From Trichuris trichiura (lineage: Eukaryota > Nematoda > Enoplea > Trichinellida > Trichuridae), in assembly GCA_037903355.1 (NCBI GenBank), contig JBAJFE010000004.1:4200001-4264000 (forward strand): a stretch of 64,000 nucleotides of DNA, written 5' to 3'. Made by a program: the position numbers and the translations under genes. The stretch's first letter is position 1. Each line of letters opens with the position of its first letter. Positions 1 through 11,144 of the stretch are shown here, piece by piece. The notes beneath the pieces were generated by a model. It was not told where the DNA came from, made no database searches, and saw nothing but the letters and a program-made list of their open reading frames with translations.

Positions 1-429
1 TGAAACGGCAGAACCAACCACTACTAGCAGTAAATGGAGGAATTTCAGTAGGATTTGTAGAACTGTTTCTTAAGGTCTTCGTAAATGGTAACTGCTTTTT
101 GTCTGACGTTGAAAAACATTGTTCCTATTCTTTTCATCGTTTGAGTTTCGATCCAAATGCTGAGTAGTTTTTCCATTTCTTCCAGTATCTTAGGCCTTGT
201 TCTTATTGGCATCGCAATACTTGAACTGGTACCGCTTACGCAAGTCTGTTTAATTTTTTCTGCTCCTAATGGTCCGCAAGGTTGATTCCTTTATGCCAGT
301 AGCTTTGACGTTATCACGTGTCGTCTCATTCTGTTCATACCGTTTCAGTATCTCAAGTTTCTCTCCAACAGTCAGCGCCTTTCTTTTTCGGCCACTACCA
401 GCTGACTTCGAATCAGGAAGCTTAGACAT
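1..429 (-). pseudogene. Tigger/pogo-type transposase, N-terminal part, frameshifted and cut by window edge
   Basis: Read on the minus strand, an ATG at 429 opens a frame (MSKLPDSKSAGSG...) leading into a helix-turn-helix with the stretch GEKLEILKRYEQNETTRDNV and then KATGIKESTLRTIR, as in the first DNA-binding helix bundle of Tigger/jerky/CENP-B-like proteins. A stop follows. In a second frame the CENP-B-type second HTH continues (KILEEMEKLLSIWIETQT), and after another frame change the conserved ending ASSGWFCRF appears. Two frame shifts within about 430 nt mean the copy is dead. The DDE domain would lie left of the window. The family is established knowledge; the breaks are seen directly. 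It is a different subfamily from the pogo-like copies at 57-60 kb. Confidence 0.8.
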
Positions 430-2311
430 TTTCAGATACTTAAAGGCTATCCTCAGATCGCGGAATCAGACAAAATACTTACGAATTGTGCTCGCAATCA
501 GACGGTGTGAACGCTTTCCAGATTCTGTGCAAGCGTACTACGACTGACTGGAAAAGCTCTACGATGCCTGCGCTTCGGGAGAATTGAAAATGGAAGCGTC
601 GTCTGTGCAGATGTTCCTGCCGGCGCAAATTATTCCACCGAACATGAATACCGATCAATAGCCTGTTTGAGTATGCATATCGCAGGGTGCACAGCTGGGT
701 CGGACACTACTTCCGATAAGAATCCTAAACGTTTTTGTCACATTTCGCTTGTTCGTGACCGAGGAACGCGCATAAGCTAACAGCGCGGCCTTTGTTTGCC
801 TCGTTAGATGGAAACACGGGGTGACTTTGCCATCTGCCCACGCTTTCCAGCTGCCAGAATTGCGTAAGAACGAAAACAGAATCGCTTTATGTGAGAAAGT
901 GCTATGATTTCAAAATCGCGTATGAGCGAAAACGCGTTATACGAACGCGCGTTATACGAGAACTGACTGTAGTCCAAAAATTCTTGTCTTACTTGCTTCT
1001 GCCTCCGCTTAACATCACAGCGCAATCAGTATTAATAAATTCTGCTTTCTATAGCCTGTGAAATGAGCTTTTCCAATAATAGTTACCATCTTCAGCTTAC
1101 TGTACTGCGCTTGCTTTCCAGAGCAGATCAATAGCGGAACCTACTTAATTCTGGAACGAATAAAACAATTTTGTTCTGAGGGTTGCGAACTTTTGTACAG
1201 CCCTTAAAAAGACCACATTTTCATAAGTTTCAATTTATACAACATAATACTACATGAAAATCACAAACAGCGACTAACTTGGTCGGCAGGAAACATGCGT
1301 AAACGCAATAGAGTTGGGTTACGACACGCACATCCCAGTTGAGCTTGCTGCTGAACTGCACTCTCCTATTGAAATATTAAAAGTGGGCTGAATTTCAAAA
1401 TATTGTTCTAAGCGCATAAATTTGGGAAATCTTGCATTGTCCAGCATGCGTTTCCGCTGCGGTTAAACCTTCTAAATGCAACGATCCGCTAAGCGATAGT
1501 AATATGCAAACGTTCCACGTAACTTTGCATTGCGCGAAGAAACGTTATCCTGCAGGGCACATGTAACACCAACGTCCGTACAACGTGGTAAGGAATATTA
1601 AAATTCAAAAATTGGACATATTTCCTAGCTAACAATAATCAAAAATATTACCAGTACTTCCTAGGACAAACAGGTAGCCCAAAATTGAGCAACAAGTGTT
1701 TCCTTTCTGGGAAATGATACAACTGGATAATACTTTGTGCAAAGCTGAAGTAATGTAGAAGCGTTTAGCAAAAACTGTTCGTCTTAGGCGTCTATCTAGA
1801 ATCAAACCGCAAACACAAGTAACATGCTTACTAAAAGATGGAAAAACCTGAGAAAAAAAGACCGCAACCAAGCATACAGCTGTGTGTAAACAGCACCGGT
1901 CTCCATTTATTGAAAAGTCCGTCTGCCAAGAAATAACTTTCACGGTTGCAAATGCCCTCAGCGAAACGAATGATGTAAGATGGAACAGAAAAAGTGCTGA
2001 ACCATTTTTCGTCTGTCGTTACGTCGACGCGAAGACAAAACCTAATCCCGAAGCTTTTGAGAAAAGTTTACTACTTCATTACTGCAAAAGCAGGTACTGT
2101 AAATTAACCTTAAGGATAGAAATTTGCTTTCACAACAGAGCGCATGTGCAGTCTACGCTTTCCTTTATGTAATTGTGAACCAGCGCGGTAATTCCAAACT
2201 AAAAGCTATTCCAATGGAGTATACTACAGAAAAGCGTTTACCACTATTAAAAAGACAAATATTACAGCCGTAATGAAGCCCTACGTCACTAATCTTCAAA
2301 TGTTAACTGCA
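430..2311. other. No gene recognised
   Basis: Several short ORFs occur on both strands (for example 1629-1943 minus and 1882-2172 plus), but none has a domain, signal peptide or splice context that I can support. The sequence is AT-rich and looks intergenic. Confidence 0.4.
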
Positions 2312-2575
2312 TTAGGTACTGTAGTTATAATCTGACTGAAAGAACCATTGAAGTACTCCTGTCAGCATGTATAAAGCATGTACAAATGCTTGCACATCTT
2401 GTCCATTCATGGAATCCATTATAAACCTAAGGAAGACTTGTAATGCGATGCCTCTTACCGACGGAATGCAGTCAGCAGAGGAGTTCGTAGCCCATAAGTT
2501 CACGTGGGACAGCTGATCGCTTTGTAACGTAACCGCTGCCATTAATACGGGAGACATGCAGCATCTACTGACCAT
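2312..2575 (-). CDS. Possible small protein, 87 aa, unknown function
   Basis: An ATG-started frame of 87 codons reads MVSRCCMSPVLMAAVTLQSD... and ends ...QWFFQSDYNYST. A TATA-like TATATAAGG lies about 50 nt upstream on the same strand, near 2624-2632. The N-terminal part is mildly hydrophobic (MSPVLMAAV), so a secreted peptide is conceivable, but no known family, Cys pattern or dibasic processing sites are evident. A donor-like GTAAGA sits in the middle of the frame (after CCGTCG), so the real product could be a short first exon spliced to something else. I do not recognise it. It is listed because composition and promoter context look better than for neighbouring chance ORFs. Confidence 0.25.
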   Translation of the reverse strand: MVSRCCMSPVLMAAVTLQSDQLSHVNLWATNSSADCIPSVRGIALQVFLRFIMDSMNGQDVQAFVHALYMLTGVLQWFFQSDYNYST

Positions 2576-3449
2576 CCAGCTCAAGGATCAGCGTGAAATA
2601 ACGCAAGGCCCGAATTTCCACCTCCTTATATAGTATGACCCCGACCCTTTCGTTACGCTATATCTGATTTGAATAAATCAGATTCATTGACCCATTAAAT
2701 GTATTCTCATAGACGATCTCAACCTACGCGCTGGTGTTGGCAGCACGATTTTAACTCATTTAGAAGTTGCTTGTCCACCTGGCAACCGTAACACGTCTGC
2801 AAAAGTATGCTATTCAAGTGCAATCAATTTCGGCAGACATCTAATAAGCTTCATCTTCTTATTGCGCAGATGATGTGGCAGCTTGCAAAAAATTCGTATA
2901 CGCAAAAGCAAAAACAAGAAGATGCGACGTTGCTTTGATGCTTCATTTATTTCCGCACTGCAGCTGAGCACATGCAAGTTGGTCAGAAATGCTTCTAAAA
3001 AACGAGCAACAGTCTAAGCGCGCAATGAATAACAAAGTGTGATGCAGACTTTTCGTTTATTAGCATAAAAATCTGACGCGTCGTGATGCAACACAGAGCA
3101 CGCGTAATAATGAAATGGTACGTTTGGAATAAGTTCAAAATTCATTCAAAAATTCCGCCCGTTGGGCACTGCGCTAATATATATAAAGTCCAGTTGCTTC
3201 TGTATCACAAAATCGACGCAGCCAACTTTATCTTCTTGCAAAACTCATTAGATCCGCCTATTCTCAAGGTCAAGTACTCCGCTTTGGTTTACGCAGCCAA
3301 AGGCAATTTCTCACCGATACTAGCAAGGAAATAGTCGTATACATGTAATAATATGCTGACGCCAACTGTGACTTCGAATATTGCGTGTGAAACCAGCCAG
3401 TGATCAGCTCCTCTTTTGCTCAGCGTATCATCACTTTTTTTACTTTGCT

Positions 3450-3755
3450 TTAGTTCATTTCTTCGTGAAGGGCGTTGGGCAGACATATCGTACAAGCCCT
3501 TTCCCGCTGTATACACCCATCATCACATTCAATATCTTCCTTTATGTCCATCAGGGCAGCACGATTACAACAATGCTTCAGACTACCAAGCAGATATGCA
3601 ACTGTTCGAGTGTCGGATGAGAATTTTTGAACCTCGACCGACCCGACCAACTTGAAGAAGCCCAATATCATACACTGAGCTACGCTATTTAGGTAACAAG
3701 TGTTACCCACGTACACAAGCCCAAAGAGAAAGGAGGTTTTTGCAAGAAATCAGCC
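3450..3755 (-). pseudogene. Ubiquitin-specific protease catalytic Cys-box fragment
   Basis: On the minus strand near 3725-3665 the frame reads FGLVYVGNTCYLNSVAQCMI, which fits the USP (peptidase C19) active-site box GLxNxGNTCYxNSxLQ, including the nucleophilic Cys and its Asn/Thr neighbours. Upstream, a stop lies in the same frame about 12 codons away, while a neighbouring frame runs open back to 3940. Downstream the frame stays open to 3450, but the QQDAHEF box and the His box expected in USPs are not seen. This is either one exon of a spliced USP whose other exons I cannot find, or a degraded fragment embedded in the repeat array; I favour a relic. Confidence 0.4.
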
Positions 3756-5150
3756 TTCCATAAGAAGGCTGCTTCAGGTTTTGGGCCACTTCTCTTCATC
3801 ATTCTTGGCTTGCCGAACCGTTGCGGGCAGAGCGGTCGCCTGTGAAGCCTGGATCGATCCATAATATCGTTTCTTTCATTCAGGCGTGATATAAGCTCGC
3901 CCTTCGCCATGTCAACCCAAGTGAACGCCCAAAATATCATAACAATGTTCCAGCTGGCAAATGACGGCTGGCCACTTGAAACGAATATCGTTTTTAGGGT
4001 CAGTGCCCTCGAGGCAGAGAATCTCCTCCTTTAACAATATCGTACGAAGGATCTCCGAAGCGAAAATATTTTTTTCGCGCAGCGCATTTCTGTTGGGTCC
4101 GCTGATATATGTGCTGGCTTGGGAGTCCTCGGATAAAATATCTTCGTGGAAAGACTTCTCTCGTCTTCTGCGCCCAAAGGGTAGAAAAAAATCAGCTTTC
4201 ACTAGTGTGAGCAACCGCACTATCGCCTGATTTTCCAGCGATTGATTTCACTTGCTCGAATTATCGTTCGGCGCTGGAATAGTAGCGGCATTGGCGGAGG
4301 TTCAAATAACCAGCTAAAGTGACCAGCACTACGCCAGAGAGCTCATAACGCAACGAAACTTGACTGCTTGGGCGGAGGCGCTTCTGTCCGCTAATGCACC
4401 ATGGGAAGCTTGTTTGCCTCACGCACATTGGACATATCGTCCAAACTGTGGATAGCTTCGTCGCTGATTGCTGAACACGTGTCTAAAGGCACACTATATC
4501 CAGCAGTGTGCCTGCAAGTAACTGGCGCCGTTGGTGAGCCCGCCTTAGATACCAATGCGCAGCGTATGCGACCGTGCACCGTACGGATGCCAATCTGCGA
4601 TTTATGAATATCTTTGAGTCGCATATCGTTACCAATTCAAAAAACATATCATCTTTGTCGCTGAGATGCGCGAATGCGACACGTTCATATCGTTTGACCC
4701 CATTCACCAGAGCCTGCCGTTAACCGCTTGGCAATATATCGTAAAATAGCTACTTGCTGCCATGGCCTGTCAAGGAATAGGCCCATGTTAGACATAAAGA
4801 ATAGAACATTTAATGTGGCTTTCCTTGTCGCTGCTCAAAGTAACCCGGTATGGCGGGAAGGCGGGCGAACATGGCATGAGCAGCGACAGTTCATATCTTG
4901 TATTCGGCAGTTCTGAAGCAGCCAGCTCAGAGCCACTTAAGAATATCGTTCAACCCCATTTACCCCAGCATGAGCCTGGCCACTTGCAATCATATCGTCA
5001 CAGCAGAACTGCGAACAGGCTCCGAAATATCTTGCTGATTGGCATCCACTGTTGCGCATATCGTTGAGCTACAGTGTACCACTACCGGCGGTTGCTCTTG
5101 TGAAATATCTTTGTCAACCGCTTCGAAATACTTCGGCTGGGTACAGTACC
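3485..5150. repeat. Decayed ~49-bp tandem repeat array marked by ATATCGT
   Basis: About twenty occurrences of ATATC(G/A/T)T, eleven of them exactly ATATCGT, fall between 3485 and 5105, all in the same orientation. Consecutive spacings repeatedly come out at 47-52 bp (3485-3532, 3934-3985-4037, 4687-4736, 4893-4943-4992, 5058-5105), and longer gaps are near multiples (101, 157, 199, 296). Units also share flanking words such as GAGCCTGGCCACTTG before, and TTTGACCCCATT after, the core. This looks like an old minisatellite or satellite array eroded by substitutions and indels. The unit is not a multiple of three, so a conserved protein repeat is unlikely to explain it. Confidence 0.6.
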
Positions 5151-5339
5151 ATCGGCACATAAACCGTCGACATCCAAGGCGACGAGCTGATCAGCAGCTT
5201 TTCTATGACAAGCTTCGATTGAGGATGTCACTTTAACCCTTGCCAAAACGATGGCTTCCATATTAGAACTCTTGCAAGCGACACCAAGTTCATCGTCGGT
5301 AACGGTTTTGAAGAGCTGCAAGAAAGCCAGCGTAACCGC

Positions 5340-7737
5340 TCAACCGCTTAGTGAAACAATGATGCGAACAGCAGTAATCATCAACGATTTTAAAGTTTCA
5401 GCGTAGTTAAGTATAATCAAGTTAGATTGGAACTACCGGACTTTAAACTAATGCTGAGTGAAGAGGACTGGCAGCACCTTATTGACGTTGGGAGCGTTTT
5501 GAAAAATCACAGCCAACGTTGTATTTAGTGGATTGAAATTCAAAAAAAACGCGGCAAAACGGTCACAGTAACGTAAAGCATTAGTGCGCACATTAATTAG
5601 AAAGGTGTGATTACCATTTACATATCAAACGGCTAACCTGACGATCGCTAATTACGCGAACGACTTTTTGAAGAATTCTGTAATTGCTCGCTAAAGGCCA
5701 CAACTAAGTCAAAGCGCGAAACGTTTTGCATAGCTACTGCATTTGAAGAGACTACAGCGTAGGTTGAATTACTACGGCTGGATAGCAACGAAATTATAGT
5801 AAGGTTGAAATAGACAAAAGGTTTGTCTTACGGTACATTCTCTTTAGGACGGTGGCTCATGTGATTCGAAAAGGTTTGTAATTGACTGTTACTGACTAAG
5901 TGACACCCGGCAGGGAATTACTAGACGCTACCATGACGTATTCCTCGGCTAGGCGTCTGCGCGGCTTATCTATGACGACAAGCGCGCAAGCACTTGACTA
6001 TTTGCTTAATAAAAGTACAACAGTAATACTATCATTAACATTGCTCGGCTTTTACTGCTAAGCCTTACCGAAAGTCAAACAAAAGTATGTACGTCGGAGT
6101 TTCGGTTCGACGCTTTCATCTCGGCAGGGATGAATCATCGAAGTAGGCAGAAAGCAACAATTTATGTAGGTTTGGGAGTTTCCTCCTAACGGCGAAAAGA
6201 ATCGGTCAAAACAGCTATAAATCGTAATGAAAGAAACATTTGGTTTAGGTGTATTGATGGAGGGCTGTACCGTCAGGTCTGAGTTAAACTTAAAAAATTG
6301 AAGACAGACGTTGCGGAGCACAAATATCTTGAACTTTATGCGCATGTACCCTATAACAGGCGCTTCATCATCTGAAGACATAATTAGCCTAATTAATCTT
6401 GAAATATTCGCCTAAGCAGCTCTATTAGACCACACAAACAACTGCAAAGCATTTCGTAACGCTGGAGACCGAAAAGGATATGTACTGAACCTACCTTTAG
6501 CTTGCAGAGTAGGCATCACGAAAGCTTGCCGCTTAACGAAGAATGAAGCTCCATTCAGCTTTAGGCATAACAGTACAATTGTCGGAGCGAATGCGGACGA
6601 CAGCTCTACCGCACACAGGAAAGTGCCGTTCCACAGTAGGCGGTAGAGAAATGCAGGACATGTAAAAAACACGTCAGCGTTAACACGGTTAGCGTCGGCT
6701 GCAGGCTTAGTTACAGTATTCTTTAGAGGAATGCAAGATACATAATCTTTCGACGGACTAGTGCGCTATCTTCATGCTGTATGGGAGGGAGTATAGGTAG
6801 TAGAACTGGAAAAGGTGTTCTTCCAGGGTGTTTAAACAAACTGGTTGATTCGGTGGGAATTTATAAATATTCGAGCGAGCGACGAGAACTACTGCAGTTT
6901 CAGCAGTTGACAGTCAAATTTGTTCAGTGGCAAAACGCAACGCAAAAGATTTGTTTGCGAACTATCGAACGAAACGAACCTGGCATGACAGACGTTCGGT
7001 GCTGGGGAGCAATCGAAGCCGGAACGAGATGACAGCGTTTGTTTAGAAAACCTGCATTCTGATGGATACGGTAAGTTATTCGCGGGGCCACGGTGTTCAA
7101 TAAGGAAATGTATTAACGATGAACTAAGTGCAGATTATTTTTGAAGACGCAATATAAAATATGCTTTTATTTAAAAATTGCGAAATGCTTTAATAATAAC
7201 CAATGCGTCAAGATAAGCGCAGCTGAAAGATGACGTGTAGCGCTTCTCATGTTAGCTTGAAAACGGTGGCGGGTTGTGTGCAAGCGTTGCAGAAAATTTT
7301 AAAATTTACGGGATTAATCTAACGTGACGATTGGAGGGCGAAAATCGTTGAAAAACCCTTTTTTTTCTAGAGCGCGCAGCATACTTCTATTCTCATTTTG
7401 CTTTAAAAAACGGACGCTAGAAATGCTTATGCGAAAAGGACAAAACTAAAAGAGAAAAAGCAACAAGGAAAAACGACAGAAACTCTCAAATACGCAAAGA
7501 GCACAGTATTAGTTCACTTGGAATAAGCGTGAGTAAGCAGGCATAAAAGATAATTCTTAAGATCTAATGCAGAAGTAAGCGTAACAAACGCTTCCAGAAA
7601 GAAGTTTGTAAGCACAAGAAAATCAGAATACGTTAACGACATGTTTTTCAATCGATCTGTTCTATGGTTTGCTTAATTGAGAGTGGCAAGTTACTGCATG
7701 CGTCATCTATATAATAGCACTGCTGAAATATGAACTT
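5340..7737. other. No gene recognised upstream of U2
   Basis: Short ORFs at 6058-6381 (minus), 6412-6672 (minus) and 6781-7032 (plus) have no recognisable domain. A splice-like GTAAG occurs near 7070 after a short open stretch, but I could not extend it to a coherent gene. Confidence 0.35.
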
Positions 7738-7927
7738 ATCGCTTCTCGGCTCTCAGGAGCTAAGATCAAAGTGTAGTATCTGTTCTTATCAGCTTAATAT
7801 CTGATACGGGGTCCATGTGGCCCCAAAGATATTAAATGAATTTTTGGACATAAGGTGGGGTCGCAACAGCTTGCTGTTCGCCCACCGCAGGTCGGCCCGG
7901 TATTGCACTACTTCCGGGATCGGCCCA
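7738..7927 (+). ncRNA. U2: U2 spliceosomal snRNA
   Basis: The sequence begins ATCGCTTCTCGGC and carries the near-invariant U2 block AAGATCAAAGTGTAGTATC at about 7763-7781, including the GTAGTA that pairs with the intron branch site. TCTGTTCTTATCAGCTTAAT and ATCTGATACGGGG follow (stem IIa region), then an Sm-type AATTTTTGGA at about 7840-7850, and two 3' hairpins ending in ...GGGATCGGCCCA. The length of about 190 nt is typical. U2 is core to pre-mRNA splicing, forming stem I with U6 and pairing with the branch point. A TATATAATA lies about 30 nt upstream. Stem III/IV arms are intact by eye, so the gene looks functional; the exact 3' end is estimated. Confidence 0.95.
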
Positions 7928-7929
7928 AT

Positions 7930-9345
7930 CAAAATCATGACTAGTCTAAGACACTTCGAAAAATAAATGTCTTCGAAGATTCGTTGGCTCAGGACTGAAA
8001 TGTTTTACAGCTAACAACGTCCCTAAAATACATTTATACATTCGATTTCCCTGTTCTCTGTTCAATTCGTTCGGTGAGTTGTTTCCTGAGAACATCCTCT
8101 TTTTAAAAGCATTCTCAAACAATAATATTTTTCCCTGTATTTCTCTACTGCGAAAGTCCACTCATTGGAACTAAGATGAGTGCATCTTTCGGAATAATCT
8201 TGACCGCTCGTACGCATCAAACTCTTGTTGAGCACTAAGCATCGGACAAAGGTGTCCCAAAACATTTTTTCTTTTAAATTCAAGTAAATAACTTCTCTAT
8301 GCAACTAAATCTCAAAAATTAAAGAAATTGGAAAGAAGAAGTTGTACATTGCCAAAAAAAGATATCAAACTGTGAAACACTACACACAGAACATCTCGCG
8401 AGACTGATATTGTATGAAAGAACATTTCGGCACTTAAAAAATACTAACGACTGTTTAGTCTAACACATTCATGACAAAATAAAATCCCTCTTAAACAGTC
8501 AAACGCTCAAATGCCTAAATTACCTGTATCTTCGCTGCAGATGTAAGAAGTTAAAACATAAATAGAATGCAGGAACAGTCGTGCATCCAAGATACAGTAC
8601 ACCCAAGGAAGCGTTGCAGCTTCGTTTCCTTTCTGCTAATTTATGCGCCGCCAAAGTTTGAGTGCAGCGCTATTCAACCTGGAAACTAATCAGCAAATAA
8701 CCGTTCATAGTTAAAACCTTAAGCGGTTTATTGCAACTTATAAAAATACATCACGCTAGGTACTAAATTCGCGCTATGGAATCGACACAAAACAACGTAG
8801 AAGAGCAAGCGTAGAGGAGTTTCGCATTTCATTTGTCATTCCGTCGTCAGGCGGCAAATTGGAGTAATTAGATTTGTGAATGTCCGTCCAATGATTTAAA
8901 TTGATATTTTGGTTCACTTAGTGACTTTAGCATCTCAGTAACGCAAAGCAAGAGGATATTTGCGTTTTACTATCGAAAATACATTAACAGGCGATTATAC
9001 ACCGTAATGCAACAATGCGTTTGCAGGTAGCAAGCGAGATGGTGAGATAGTTCCTGTGCGTTATTTGTCTTAATCTTAAAGCTGACCAGAGCTGGTTGTT
9101 GCTTTTGTAACCTATAGATACCGTTGTAAAGCTGCTGAAAAGGAGAAACACGTGGAAAACTCCACTTGTCCTTTATTATTCTTTGCAGCTACAGTAATTT
9201 CTCTCTTACAATACAATGTGATTTGGTTTATCAGCTATATCTCAACCTCAGTTCTTATTTTCCTTCTCGGGTAAGTCGACTAAAATTTCTAACAGCAAAA
9301 GTTCACTTGTTTTTGTGCTTTTTCTAAAAGGGAGCGTCTTCGCCT
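7930..9345. other. U2-PARS2 spacer, no gene recognised
   Basis: The region is AT-rich with overlapping minus-strand ORFs at 7946-8304 that show no family features. Just before PARS2 a good intron-like pair is visible: a donor GTAAGT at about 9270 and a pyrimidine tract with AG ending at about 9330. This suggests a short spliced 5' UTR exon for PARS2 around 9200-9269. Confidence 0.4.
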
Positions 9346-10759
9346 ATGTCACAAAGTAGCTGCGCTTTTCTGTCCAAAGTGTTTCAACCATCCGTGTCAC
9401 GTCCATGGAAGACGATAGCCGCGGTAGAAACAGTTAGCCGCAGTCAACGACTTCTGCTGGACAATGGCCTAATCGAGCATGTAGCTGGCAAAGGCTTGTA
9501 CCATTACATGCCATTGTGCGTGCGAGCTTTGGAAAAGTTGATACGGATTGTTCGCGACGAAATGAGCTGCCTCAATGCGAATTTTCTGTCCTTGTCGAGC
9601 TTGTGCGATCGTTACTCGTGGGAGAAGAGCGGCAGATGGGGTGAACTTGGCTCGGAGTTGTTTAAAATAACCGGCAAGTTTAGGCCAACAATTCGGACAG
9701 CTTCGTAACCGTTCGGCCGTTTGCAGATCGAAAAGGCAAAGAGTTTTGTCTATGTCCAACGCACGAGGAATCGATTACCAATTTGTTGAGCAAAGCACGT
9801 TTGAGCGTGAAGCAGATGCCGCTATTGCTGTATCAGATAAGCGCCAAGTTCCGCGATGAAGGCAATCCTAGGTTCGGCTTGGGTCGATCCAGAGAATTCT
9901 TAATGAAAGACCTTTATTCCTTTGACAAGGACGAAGAAGCTGCCTTGAAAACCTACGAATCCGTCCGTCTTGCTTACGGTAGGATTTTCAGGCGCATAGC
10001 TATAGACGCTCTTTGCGTTCAAGCCGGCGTTGGTTCTATCGGCGGTACTCTAAGCCATGAATACCATTTGCTTAGTAGTTCGGGCGAGGATCATATTCTT
10101 GTATGCTCCCAATGTAATGTGAAAGTTACGGAAGAGTTTAACGGGGCTTCGACCGTATGCAAGAATTGTGGTCAGGAGATGAGCCGAATTCGGTCGCACG
10201 AAATTGCTCACACATTTTTGTTAGGTATTTTTCTTACCACCTAGTCGGCTTCCTGTCTGCTCACGATTTTCTTTTCGTAGGCACGAGATATTCGTCTCCT
10301 TTGCAAGCCCAGTTTCAGGACACAGATGGGCAACGCCGTCCCGTCTACATGGGGTGCTATGGAATCGGCCTTTCTCGACTTTTATCTGCTCTGTTGGACG
10401 TCTACTCAACGGACGAAGAAATGCGATGGCCCATAAGCATTGCACCCTATAAGGTCTGCGTCATTCCTCCGAAGATGAATAGCCGAGAAAGTGTCGTCAC
10501 CAATTTGGCTCTTGACATAGCTCAGTGGCTTAACGAGCTTCCCAATTTGAAAGGAGAAGTAATCTGCGACGATCGATCCAGCCAGAGCGTTGGTTATCGT
10601 GTTCGCAATGCAAAACGGATGGGATATCCATTTTTGGTAGTAGTCAACAAAACTGCTTTGGAAAAGCCCGTCCCATTACTGGAACTACACGATGTTAACA
10701 ACAATGGGCTGCTCCACTTAAATCATTTGGAACTGACTGACTATCTCGCCTCTGTTTAA
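9346..10759 (+). CDS. PARS2: Mitochondrial prolyl-tRNA synthetase (3 exons, 434 aa)
   Basis: Exons 9346-9673, 9727-10224 and 10281-10759 join in phase to 434 codons plus stop, against roughly 475 aa for vertebrate PARS2. The protein charges mitochondrial tRNA-Pro. Class II motifs are visible: motif 1 region (GLYHYMPLCVRALEKLIRIV), motif 2 (KFRDE...PRFGLGRSREF with MKDLYSF), the SIGGTLSHEYH segment, a Cys-x2-Cys pair of knuckles (CSQCN...CKNCG), motif 3 (GCYGIGLSRLLSALLDV), and the C-terminal anticodon-binding domain with CDDRSSQSVGYR. It lacks the long inserted editing domain of bacterial-type ProRS, as in mitochondrial enzymes. Intron 1 (9674-9726) starts with GC rather than GT; joining there restores ITDRKGKEFCLCPTHEE in frame. 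Intron 2 is 56 nt. The start ATG was chosen as the first in frame; a targeting peptide is short. Confidence 0.93.
9674..9726 (+). other. GC-AG intron 1 of PARS2
   Basis: The donor reads ACCG|GCAAGT and the acceptor GTTTGCAG|AT. The 53-nt length and restored reading frame (phase 1) support a non-canonical GC-AG intron; no GT donor nearby gives the conserved DRKGKEF junction. Confidence 0.75.
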
Positions 10760-11144
10760 AATTATTCAACTTTTCGTACGCATATGGTTACCTCGTGTCG
10801 ACATCAAACTTGTCGCCCGATTCGAGATTGGAAGATTTGTTAAAGCTGTGAGCATTTTTAGGGTTTTCTCTTTCGCGGTAATACAACTGTACGTTTCTGA
10901 CAACGCTCTATCGATACTGTTCTACTTTTCGCTTCCTTAAAATACTCGCGATATAATATTAATAGAATAAGCAAAAAATTGTAAAGTAACATTAACATTA
11001 GCTTTGGATGAAAAGAGAGTTGAACTACAGGTTCACGCGCTAACTTGTGAATAGGCGGAATTAAAAATGTTATTTGCATAACACTAGGATATTTGCATAG
11101 TATCGTCGGGTTGACATAATTATCCGCGCAGCAAAATAATTAGC

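Noticed and set aside
6058..6381. Minus ORF starting MSSDDEAPVIGYMRIK, resembling a SUMO N-terminus followed by a donor-like GTTCAAG
   Set aside because: None of the SUMO beta-grasp or C-terminal GG sequence follows in any nearby frame; the match is too short to support.
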